From the NCBI GenBank assembly GCA_047967505.1, contig CM106541.1: a stretch of 64,000 nt of DNA. One strand, given 5' to 3'. The notes under the pieces are model-generated. The model worked only from the letters and a program-made list of their open reading frames with translations, was not told the DNA's origin and did no database searches. The DNA comes from Dipteris shenzhenensis. Its lineage: Eukaryota; Polypodiophyta; Polypodiopsida; Gleicheniales. Position 1 is the stretch's first letter, and every line of letters starts with the position of its first letter. Made by a program: the position numbers and the translations under genes. Shown here piece by piece: positions 56,050 to 64,000 of this stretch.

Positions 56050-57783
56050 CTACGTGTTCGGACCAATGCCGAGTCGATGTAGATGCCGCAACAATAAATC
56101 ACTCCCAAGAGCCTTCGTGAAGATGTCTGCGCAATTGTCCTCTGTGGGACAATACTCCAGCTCTATGACTCCATCCTCGATGAGCTCTCGTACGTAGTGA
56201 TACTGGATCTCTATGTGCTTTGTACGAGCATGGAACACAGGATTCTTTGCGATGGCCATGCAACTCTGATTGTCACATTTTAGAACCGTCGCATCTTCGA
56301 TTGGAACTCCTATGTCTTGCAGGATCCTCCTTAGCCAAACTGCTTCACAAGCAGCAATGCATGCTGCCTTGTACTCAGCTTCCGTCAAAGATAGTGCCAC
56401 TGTTGGTTGCTTCTTGCTAATCCAAGAGAACACTCCTGAACCAAGTGAGAAACAATATCCAGAAACTGACTTTCTAGAATCACAATCTCCCGCCCAATCT
56501 GAGTCACAGTAACCCGCCAAGGTCTTCCCTGCTCTGTAGGTAATGCCATACTCCAGTGTACCTTTCACGTACTTTAGCACACGCATCCCTGCTTTCCAAT
56601 GGTTCTCTCGAGGTTGATTTGAGAACCTACTAAGTACACCAACTGCAAAGCTGATATCAGGTCTAGTGTTGCACAGAAAAATGAGACTCCCCACAAGTTT
56701 CCTATACTCCTTGATGTCGACAAGTGGTGATGCATCCTCCACTGAGAGCTTACCATTCACCTCCATGGGAGAGACCACGTCCTTACACTCGGTCATACCG
56801 AATGCCTTCAAGATCTCGCAAGCATATCTCTGCTGAGAGATGAAAATCCTGCCAGGTTTTTGCCAAACCTGAATGCCGAGGCAAAAGTGCATGAGCCCCA
56901 AATCTGTCATCTCAAACTCGGAACTCAACGACTCCCTCAACTGTTGCAGCATCTTCTCATGATCTCCTGTGATGATCAAGTCATCCACGTAAAGGACTAT
57001 TACCACATACTTGCCATCCTGCTTACAAACATACAGTTTAGCATCAGAAGCACTTTTTGAGAAACCAATAGATATGAGAAAGCTATCAATCCATTGGTAC
57101 CATGCCCTTGGGGCCTGTTTCAGCCCGTACAATGCCTTCTTTAGTCTGCAAACCTTGTTCTCTGAATTGGGCACCTCAAATCCTGGTGGCTGGAACACAT
57201 ATACCTCCTCCTTGAGATGTCCATTCAAGAATGCAGATTTCACGTCCATTTGAAACACCGGCCACTGCTTATGAGCAGCCAAGGCAAGTACCACCCGAAT
57301 AGTTGTCATCCTTGCTGTAGGAGCAAAGGAATCCTCAAAATCAAAGCCTTCAACTTGAGAGTATCCTTGTGCAACAAGCCTAGCCTTGTACTTTTCCAAA
57401 GATCCATCAGATTTGTACTTGGCCTTCCATACCCATTTGGTACCAATGATCTTCCTTTTTTCTGGACGATCAACCAAGTCCCAAGTCTGATTCTTCATGA
57501 TGCTGTCATACTCCTCTTGCATGGCAGCTTTCCAATTTGGATCCGCCATTGCCTCATCCAAATTCGTAGGCTCTTGAACTTTCATAATCTCAACCATCAA
57601 GGCCATATTGACTATGTGTTCAGAAGCCCTTTTCTGCTCCTCTATCCTCTTTGATCGTCGAAGTCCATCTGCAGATGACTCCGCCAAGTCTGGAACCGTA
57701 TTCTTCTCATCAAAGAGCTGCCTTGCCCACTTTGGAAGTGGCTTACCTTGTGGAGCCAAGGCATGTTGTGGTGTTGGTGGAGT
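56050..57783 (-). CDS. Copia reverse transcriptase and RNase H region
   Basis: This frame is in phase with the gag-integrase frame upstream and is separated from it only by a TAG (57784-57786). Visible in order are [78 protein letters not shown], the active-site box [11 protein letters not shown], and RNase H with [34 protein letters not shown] and [16 protein letters not shown], ending near 56050. All catalytic Asp residues are present. No ATG starts it exactly at the boundary, so translation would need readthrough of the TAG or an internal start. The stop may also be a recent nonsense mutation. Confidence 0.85.
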   Translation of the reverse strand, partial: TPPTPQHALAPQGKPLPKWARQLFDEKNTVPDLAESSADGLRRSKRIEEQKRASEHIVNMALMVEIMKVQEPTNLDEAMADPNWKAAMQEEYDSIMKNQTWDLVDRPEKRKIIGTKWVWKAKYKSDGSLEKYKARLVAQGYSQVEGFDFEDSFAPTARMTTIRVVLALAAHKQWPVFQMDVKSAFLNGHLKEEVYVFQPPGFEVPNSENKVCRLKKALYGLKQAPRAWYQWIDSFLISIGFSKSASDAKLYVCKQDGKYVVIVLYVDDLIITGDHEKMLQQLRESLSSEFEMTDLGLMHFCLGIQVWQKPGRIFISQQRYACEILKAFGMTECKDVVSPMEVNGKLSVEDASPLVDIKEYRKLVGSLIFLCNTRPDISFAVGVLSRFSNQPRENHWKAGMRVLKYVKGTLEYGITYRAGKTLAGYCDSDWAGDCDSRKSVSGYCFSLGSGVFSWISKKQPTVALSLTEAEYKAACIAACEAVWLRRILQDIGVPIEDATVLKCDNQSCMAIAKNPVFHARTKHIEIQYHYVRELIEDGVIELEYCPTEDNCADIFTKALGSDLLLRHLHRLGIGPNT

Positions 57784-59871
57784 CTATTCCTCGAAGTACT
57801 CCTCCTCATTCTGCAACTCTACTTTAGATACGGGCACAAGGTGAGTTACTTTTACGGCTGATGATAAAGTGGAAGGGCATACCTCCTCCTCCATTGTATG
57901 TGGCTGTTCCCAAAACACCACATCACAACTGACCACGATCTTCTTTGCCTCTGGATCATATAGCCGGTACGCCTTTGACTCCTGGCTATAGCCCATGAAG
58001 ATACACTTTCTGCTCTTTGGATCTAATTTCTTTCTGGTGCTGTCTGGAACATGAACAAAGCACTCACATCCAAATGTTCTGAAATGAGAAGCAGAAGGCT
58101 TTTTACCTGAGTAAGCCTCCAAAGGTGTTTTGCCCATCAAGGCCTTTGTGAAGCTTCGATTGAGGAACTCTCCTCCTCGATCTGTGCGAAGCTTCTTTAC
58201 CTTCAGCCCGCTTTCGTTTTCCACCATCTTTTGCCACTGTTTGAATTTTCCAAGAGCTTCAGCCTTATCTCGTAAAAAATACACCCACATGTATCTACTG
58301 TAGTCGTCGACGATAAGCATATAGTAGTTACATCCCCCCAAAGCTTGAGTCGGAGCTTTCCCACTGAGATCAGCATGAACCAATTCTAGAGGAGCCTTTG
58401 CCCGATAGCCGCTCTCATGTGGAAAAGCCTTCCTTTGTTGCTTGCCCATCATACAAGCTTCACAAGGTTCCTGCACCTTTGAGAGTGCAGGCAAGTGTGC
58501 AACCATCCCTGTTTTCTGCATTTCCAAAAGAATAGGATAACTAAGATGACCAAATCTTTCATGCCATACCTTACTGATGCCCACTCCTGAAGAGACTGTT
58601 AGTGCCGTCAGCTCGTAGAGATTGTTCTTCCTTACTGCCTTGCCGACCACCTTGCCCGCTGCATTAAGGATTTCTGCTCCGGTCCTCTTGAAACGCACCT
58701 CCAAGTTGCGATCAGTTATCGCAGCAACCGAAAGCAAGTTCTTCTTTAGCTGGGGAACTAGTAATACATCAGAAAGCTCTTTAGTTTCACCCTCTTGAAT
58801 GGAAAGAGAGATAGTACCTGTACCTTCCACAGGGCATTTTGCATTATTACCGACCGTCACGTTCATGGGCTCTTGTAGAGGCTTGAAAGAGCTATACCAG
58901 TCCTTCTTTCTGGTCATGTGACGGGACGCTCCACTATCAAGGAGCCACGAATCATTCGTTGTTGAAACTTCTGTTGAGGAGCATATTTCTTCAATTGCAA
59001 CCCATAGCTCCAACTCAGTTTCAACTGTGTTGGTAGATTCCTTGCCTTTCGAAGAAGACTGTGTAGTGCCATTCTTTTCGTCCTGCTGCTTCTTTCTGCA
59101 ATCCTTGATCATGTGACCGCTTTTGTTGCAGTAGTGGCACTTACCTGAAAACTTCTTCTTCTTACCATTCTTCTTCTCTCCACCCTTCCCTTTGGATGTG
59201 GTTGAGAATGCTGCATCACTTCCACCATCGCGGGTCTTCATTCGCATCTCCTCCTCTAGAAGCATCGCGCTGAACTCTTCAAAAGTGAGGGGTGGATTTC
59301 TTACCTGCGTGTTGAGTGTCGTGACCAATGCATCGTACTTTTGTGGAAAGATCCGAATGCACCTTCTGGCCAACTCTTCGCTGGTCTTTGTAATCCCAAC
59401 CGCCGCCATCTGATCACGTAGATTCTTGATCCGTGTGATGAATGTCTCAGCTGATTCTCCATCAGAGCACCTCTCTGCAGCAAGCATATTCTCTAGATTT
59501 TGAATTCTGGTCTGATTCCGCGTTTCATACTGACCTTTCAGTATGTTCCAAGCCTCACTTGCCTTGTCTGTATGCTGAATCAGAGTCAAAACAGAATCAC
59601 TTGAACTGGTAACAAGAGCGCAGAGTGCATCTGCGTTCCTTCGTTTCCATGCCCGAAGAAGATCTGCATTCGGTGGTGTTATGACGTTGGGGTTGTTTGG
59701 ATTCGGTGATCCAACCGGTTCTGGATCCAATCCCAGAACAGTATCCAGAAGCTCATATGAATCCAAGATCGCGCTGATCTTGAATTTCCACAAAGTATAA
59801 TTCGTCCCATCGAGCTTGCCTTCATTGAAGGCAGGTGGACGAATTCGCAACGGGGTTGGTGCAGCCATCAC
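57784..59871 (-). CDS. Copia gag, protease and integrase region, integrase core deleted
   Basis: This 695-codon frame starts MMAAPTPLRIRPPAFNEGKL, just inside the primer-binding site. It contains a UBN2-type gag (GTNYTLWKFKISAIL to LEEEMRMKTR), the zinc knuckle CHYCNKSGHMIKDC, protease WLLDSGASRHMTR, and integrase HHCC (WHERFGH to CEACMMGKQ). The first catalytic Asp lies in ELVHADLSG and the second in LRTDRGGEFLNRSF. Then the frame jumps straight to TKALMGKTPLEAYSGKKPS. Relatives have about 70 residues between these points, including the NG-x-AE-x-x-NR segment that holds the catalytic Glu. The deletion is in frame, so gag, protease and the downstream region remain open while integrase must be inactive. 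Confidence 0.88.
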   Translation of the reverse strand: MMAAPTPLRIRPPAFNEGKLDGTNYTLWKFKISAILDSYELLDTVLGLDPEPVGSPNPNNPNVITPPNADLLRAWKRRNADALCALVTSSSDSVLTLIQHTDKASEAWNILKGQYETRNQTRIQNLENMLAAERCSDGESAETFITRIKNLRDQMAAVGITKTSEELARRCIRIFPQKYDALVTTLNTQVRNPPLTFEEFSAMLLEEEMRMKTRDGGSDAAFSTTSKGKGGEKKNGKKKKFSGKCHYCNKSGHMIKDCRKKQQDEKNGTTQSSSKGKESTNTVETELELWVAIEEICSSTEVSTTNDSWLLDSGASRHMTRKKDWYSSFKPLQEPMNVTVGNNAKCPVEGTGTISLSIQEGETKELSDVLLVPQLKKNLLSVAAITDRNLEVRFKRTGAEILNAAGKVVGKAVRKNNLYELTALTVSSGVGISKVWHERFGHLSYPILLEMQKTGMVAHLPALSKVQEPCEACMMGKQQRKAFPHESGYRAKAPLELVHADLSGKAPTQALGGCNYYMLIVDDYSRYMWVYFLRDKAEALGKFKQWQKMVENESGLKVKKLRTDRGGEFLNRSFTKALMGKTPLEAYSGKKPSASHFRTFGCECFVHVPDSTRKKLDPKSRKCIFMGYSQESKAYRLYDPEAKKIVVSCDVVFWEQPHTMEEEVCPSTLSSAVKVTHLVPVSKVELQNEEEYFEE

Positions 59872-59936
59872 TCCTAGTAGCCTTTGCTAACAAAGCTCGT
59901 TGAACTTGCAATAAAGTCGTTACTCAGATAGCCTGA

Positions 59937-59948
59937 GCTCTGATACCA
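59937..59948 (-). other. Primer-binding site of the young copia element
   Basis: On the minus strand TGGTATCAGAGC begins at the base next to the 5' LTR (LTR end ...TTCTTACA). Confidence 0.95.
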
Positions 59949-60607
59949 TGTAAGAAAATAGTACGCAGCGGAAGATAACAACAAAACGCAAGTACACGAT
60001 GGAAAGCTGGAGAGAATACAAAAATTCTAATATACCAAACTGCTGATACAACTGATGGTTGGCTGTCCACCCATGCGCTCTACAGACAGAGCTTCGATGG
60101 TGATCTAGACAGATGCTGGACGGAGGACTATGAGCATGAAGAACTGGTTATCTGATGATAGGGGGTGGCCACTTATATAGTGTAAGTGGTTGACGGTCGG
60201 CCCTGTAATAAGCAGTCGGCCTAATAGACAGTCGGCCTGGAAGACCACCGACCCTTCAGAAAACATGCCGGCGGGCAGATGAAGGATCGCGCATAGGTCA
60301 TACCCTGCCGATGGGGGCTTTGCCCCCAGACCCCCACCGAGGGCCTGCGCCCCCCGGACCCCCTGCTATCGGGGGGGCTATCGCCCCCCGAACCCCCCCT
60401 TTGTGCAGACGGGTATCTACTCTTGGCTCCTAAGCCGTCTCATAACCATCTGGTCTACTCTAAGACCCCTTCCAGTGTCTAAACTGGGGATCCCTCCCAA
60501 TATCTGATACCCATCATGGCGTCTCCTCATATGGGGGCCTTACAACATTGGGTACACAGAATATTGGTGGGTTACATGAGAGGTGGACATTTGAGCTAAC
60601 TCTAACA
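59949..60607 (-). repeat. 5' LTR of the young copia element
   Basis: Nearly identical to 55369-56020. It has an extra ACAGAGCT-type insertion near 60085. Confidence 0.95.
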
Positions 60608-62652
60608 TGAAAAGATGCCGGTGCATGCCCTCTTTGCCTCTGTGTTTCTCCAATAGAGTTAAATACTTCTTTTTTGGTCAAACCTATCGGAAGATGCATT
60701 TCTGATAGGTGGGGTTGCGGTAAAGCATTTTCATAAATGTAATCTTTCAAAATTGCTGTTGCCGCAACCGTTGAGGCTCTTGTTTTGGGCCTTCCTATGT
60801 TTCCATGAATGTTAAATTTAACTCCATACTTTGCTTTATTAGCCAAATTCTAATATGTGCCATGTGATAATCCTGTAATAATGCGATATGCATTATTGCA
60901 TATACTTTTTCCATTTATAAGAGGCCTTATTTGATGTCCTGAACTTCGCCTTCTCTTATCATTTACAAGAAAGCAAGACAATCTCGTGAGTAGGTATTCA
61001 TTTCTTCTGCTTCCTTTCCTTTGCCAGACGTGTTCTCTACAACCCTTGATGTCATGTAAGTTAATGGATCGCATACATGTATGCTTACAGCATGTAGATC
61101 GCATTGCTTTTAGCATAACATCTTCATTCATTACTCTTATTCTCTTTGGTTGCTTTTCTGGATCTGCCTGCACTCGTTGTCTTTTCATGCATCTGTATGT
61201 CCGTTTTGGGACCTTCTGTACATTCTTATTTGGATTTGTGTAGTTCTCCTTGTAAGATTTATTTGTCACATTGTTTTCATGAGATGTTGCATCCTTGATC
61301 TTATCACTCTGACAGTCAAATATTGAATATTCCTTTGTTGATGTCATCCTTGCTTTTGATACATTCATCAAACCATTTGTAACATTTACAAGTTCACAAT
61401 CAAAGTCAAACACCGAATAGTCCTTTGTTGATCTCATCCCTACTTTTGATACAATCGTAGAACCACTTGTCACAATGGCATTAGAGTGTCTTGAATGATC
61501 TTCAAACTCATCTATTCCTGAGAGAACATCACTCATTGATGCACTTTCTATGGATTTCATAACTCCATAGTCAGTGGTGATAGAGTGTCTAGAATGATCT
61601 TCAAACTCATCTATTCCTGAGAGAACATCGCTCATTGATGCACTTTCTATGGATTTCATAACTCCATAGTCTTGAAACTCCTCTACTCCAGAGAGAACAT
61701 CACTCATTATACTATCGTGCATGATTTCCATAATTCCATAGTTACCTGCTTTGACTCCAAGAACTTTATCAGTATCCATGAAGCCATCCATGCTTGAAGA
61801 TATAACACTTTTGACATCTTTGCCCAAGTTCTCAATGTGCATGAACTCATCCACCCCGGATAAGGCATCACTTGTGAAATATTTTTCTTTCTCGATACCA
61901 ATGAACTCATCGACTTTTGATAAGACGTCAGTGCTATAGTTGAGTGCATTGGAATCATCCATGTCTGAAGGAATAGAGCTTGGTACATTGGCATATTCTT
62001 TCAATTCTCTGATGTTGTAGTATACATTATGTTTATCATTAAAAACCGCATGCCGAGTCCTTCCAATCTTTAAAAATTGCATGCTCCATCTCAAATCCTT
62101 ACCTACCTCATAGTAGGGACCATCCAATGACATTGAGTTATCATCCATACCATCATCAGTAACTTTTTGAATTCTCATCTGCGCAAATGTCCAGTGTTCA
62201 ACTTGTTCAAATCCCAAGACTTGACCTTTTGCTACATACTTATTTGTAAATGATAACATTTGTAAAATATCTCCCACTCTAAAATCCAAAGATATGCACT
62301 TTGTATTCCTGATGACATGTGTTGGATAAGTCTCATCTCTGTCCCATGCAATAAATGCTTTGTTGGAAGTATTATAGGGCATAACATCTCCAAGGATTTC
62401 CATATCCCCACACTTATGCTTTAGCTCAACATGTGCACTAAGAATCCTTGATACGATAATCGCCACCTTATCTTCGCCAAGTCTTCTAAAGTGACAAATA
62501 GAATCTGGATCACTTTCATGGATTGTAGCAAATGCAACTACTTCTCTTTTGCAACATAAAATCACCTCCATCCCCGGAATAAATTTTGTAGCCATCTCCT
62601 TTGTGAGTTTCCTTTTTTGCAAACAAGCTGTAACAACCATTATAAAGAACAT
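60608..62652 (-). pseudogene. DUF7869-like protein gene, N-terminal half, one stop before the copia
   Basis: A 600-codon frame (62652-60850) is followed, after one TAG, by 60846-60608 in the same frame (LANKAKYGVKFNIHGNIGRP, KTRASTVAATAILKDYIYEN, GETQRQRGHAPASF) up to the copia target site. The first 130 residues (KFIPGMEVILCCKREVVAFA, ICHFRRLGEDKVAIIVSRIL) resemble the N-terminal folded part seen in plant transposon-related proteins, at low certainty. A middle region (61490-61930) has repeated DVLSG(I/V)DEF motifs. A basic stretch (VPKRTYRCMKRQRVQADPEK) precedes CCKHTCMRSINLHDIKGCRE and GHQIRPLINGKSICNNAYRI, the entry of the DUF7869-type region. The start codon is uncertain; Met at 62595 (MATKFIPGMEVI) is an alternative. 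Confidence 0.6.
61480..61680. repeat. 99-bp coding duplication in the DUF7869-like gene
   Basis: Two nearly identical units encode DYGVMKSIESASMSDVLSG plus IDEFEDHSRHS. More degenerate DVLSG/DALSG-x-(D/E)EF copies lie at 61695, 61870 and 61925. Confidence 0.85.
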
Positions 62653-62734
62653 TAGTCTCTTCTCAATAATCTACTTTATTAATGATTTAAAAATCCAGAA
62701 CGTCTTTGAAAATTTAATTAGACACTAACCAATA

Positions 62735-63668
62735 ACAACCGTAAACCAAAAACAACCCTAAACCCTAAACCCTAAACCAAAACAACCCTAAACCCTAACC
62801 AATAACAACCCTAAACCCTAAACCCTAAACCTTAACTCCCAAACCCTAAACCCTAAACCCTAAACCCTAACCCCCAAACGCTAAACCCTAAACCCTAACC
62901 TTCAAACCCCAAACCCTAACTCCCAAACCCTAAACCCTAAATCCCAAACCCTAAACCCTAACTCCCAAACCCTAAAGCATAAACCCTAAACCCTTAACCC
63001 TAACCCCCAAACCCTAAACCCTAAACCCTAACTCCCAAACCCCAAACCCTAAACCCAAACTCCCAAACCCAAAACCCTAAACCCTAAACCCTAACTCCTA
63101 AACCGTAAACCCTAAACCCTAAACCCTAACCCCCAAACCCTAAACTCTAAACCCTAACTCCTAAACCCTAAACCCTAAACCCTAAACCCTTAACCCTAAC
63201 CCCCAAACCCTAAACTCTAAACCCTAACCCCTAAACCCTAAACCCTAACTCCTAAATCCTAAACCCTAAACCCTAAATCCCAAACCCTAAATCCTAACCC
63301 CCAAACCCTAAACCCTAAACCCTAACTCCCAAACCCTAAACCCTAACTCCCAAACCCTAAACCCTAAACCCCAAACCCTAAACCCGAAACCTTAAACTCT
63401 AACTCCCAAACCCTAAACCCTAACCCCCAAACCCTAAACCCTAAACCCTAACCCCCAAACCCTAAACCCTAAACCCTAAATCCTAAACCCTAAACCCTAA
63501 ATCCTAAACCCTAACCCCCAAACCCTAAACCCTAAACCACCAAACTCTAAACCCTAACCCCCAAACCCTAACCCTCAAACCTTGAACCCTAAACCCTAAA
63601 CCCTAAACCCTAACTCACCAAACCCCAAATCCTAAACCCAAACCAAGAAATCCTAAACCTTAAATCCT
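62735..63668. repeat. Interstitial telomere-type array (CCCTAAA)n with variants
   Basis: More than 100 CCCTAAA or CCCCAAA/CCCTAACTC variants occur, mostly in the grouping CCCAAACCCTAAACCCTAA. It is bounded on the left by the unique DNA upstream of the DUF7869-like gene and on the right by AT-rich sequence and a G-rich minisatellite, so it is internal in this window. Confidence 0.95.
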
Positions 63669-63749
63669 ATGAGTGTTTTCAAGTAATATCATTTATTTAA
63701 GTAATAGTTTTAATTAGAATTCATAAGTAATAGTGGAATTGATAGTTGG

Positions 63750-64000
63750 GAGGGTGGTAGTGGGAGAAAGGGAGAGTGGGAAAGTGGAGAAAGGGAGTGT
63801 GGGAGGGTGGTAGTGGGAGAAAGGGAGAGTGGGAGAGGGAGTGGGAATGGGGGCGGTGGGGGTGGGGGTGGGAGGATGGGAGTGGGAGTGGGAGAGGGAG
63901 TGGGAATGGGGGAGGTGGGGGTGGGGGTGGGAGAATGGGAGTGGGAGTGGGAGAGGGAGTGGGAATGGGGAAGGTGGGGGTGGGGTGAGGGTGGGAGGAT
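63750..64000. repeat. G-rich minisatellite, GTGGGAGTGGGAGAGGGAGT-type
   Basis: Longer units of about 60 bp (GTGGGGGTGGGGGTGGGAG, GATGGGAGTGGGAGTGGGAG, AGGGAGTGGGAATGGGG) repeat at least three times to the window end. Runs of three or more G are frequent enough for G-quadruplexes. The Gly/Trp-rich frame here is not a gene. Confidence 0.85.

Larger units (their letters stand above)
55369..60607 (-). mobile_element. Young Ty1/copia element with TGAAA target duplication
   Basis: Complete structure of 5239 bp. LTRs are 55369-56020 (652 bp) and 59949-60607 (659 bp), each TG...CA, differing by a handful of substitutions and one 8-9-bp indel. TGAAA flanks both ends exactly (55364-55368 and 60608-60612). 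The primer-binding site lies at 59937-59948 and a polypurine tract at 56021-56030 (both minus). The interior is one polyprotein frame broken only by a TAG at 57784-57786. The integrase has lost its catalytic Glu by an in-frame deletion. It interrupts a host-type gene in the same orientation. Confidence 0.95.

Noticed and set aside
57217-57654. 145-codon plus-strand frame opposite the copia RT
   Set aside because: Shadow of the conserved minus-strand RT frame.
63776-63988. Gly/Trp-rich 70-codon frame
   Set aside because: Translation of the G-rich minisatellite.
1-64000. tRNA or rRNA genes
   Set aside because: No stretch with the A- and B-box pattern and a cloverleaf, or conserved rRNA words, was noticed; only the tRNA-complementary primer sites of the retrotransposons were found.

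Overview
The window is nuclear DNA of a land plant, very probably one with a large, transposon-filled genome. The evidence is an intron-containing A-type cytochrome P450, Ty1/copia elements primed from the plant initiator-tRNA-Met site (TGGTATCAGAGC), CACTA/En-Spm proteins (TNP2 and Ptta/En/Spm type), and an interstitial CCCTAAA (plant telomere-type) array. The gene style and the large uncharacterised protein family at the right end make a non-flowering plant such as a fern my best guess, but that is weak inference.

Layout. 1-2.8 kb: two repeat-family protein remnants on the minus strand and purine-rich satellite-like DNA. 2.9-4.7 kb: a degenerate array of roughly 190-bp units carrying a MITE, ending at the promoter of the only gene that looks intact, a P450 (4742-7593, two exons, 509 aa) whose single intron holds Ty3/gypsy debris. 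8-18.6 kb: a rearranged CACTA/En-Spm cluster with TNP2 pieces, two Ptta/En/Spm genes in mirror orientation, palindromic CTATATAG subterminal arrays, and two outward-bounded CACTA ends flanking a 629-bp gene fragment that is also present at 1.7-2.4 kb. 18.6-21 kb: an exon of an unrecognised gene with a clear splice donor, followed by a minisatellite.

21.4-28 kb: a divergent histone H3-like gene, now broken, split by a Ty1/copia element. Its N-terminal piece starts with an H3-like tail; the 3' piece has two more H3-tail motifs and a histone fold with a 1-nt frameshift. 28-38.2 kb: unrecognised minus-strand remnants, the second copy of the first repeat family, and a second copy of the same copia family in opposite orientation, with a small inversion at its 5' LTR. 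38.2-53 kb: older, heavily decayed copia and gypsy pieces, several minisatellites, and a second MITE copy with a perfect 8-bp target duplication.

53.6-62.7 kb: a long minus-strand gene of an uncharacterised family (DUF7869-like) cut into two halves by a young copia element (55369-60607) with TGAAA target duplications. Removing the element would leave the reading frame continuous. The window ends in about 0.9 kb of CCCTAAA-type repeats and a G-rich minisatellite.

Apart from the P450 nothing here looks like a working pathway. The interest lies in two host-type genes interrupted by copia elements, the H3-like gene, and the record of decay and rearrangement in the transposons. All boundaries were read by eye.
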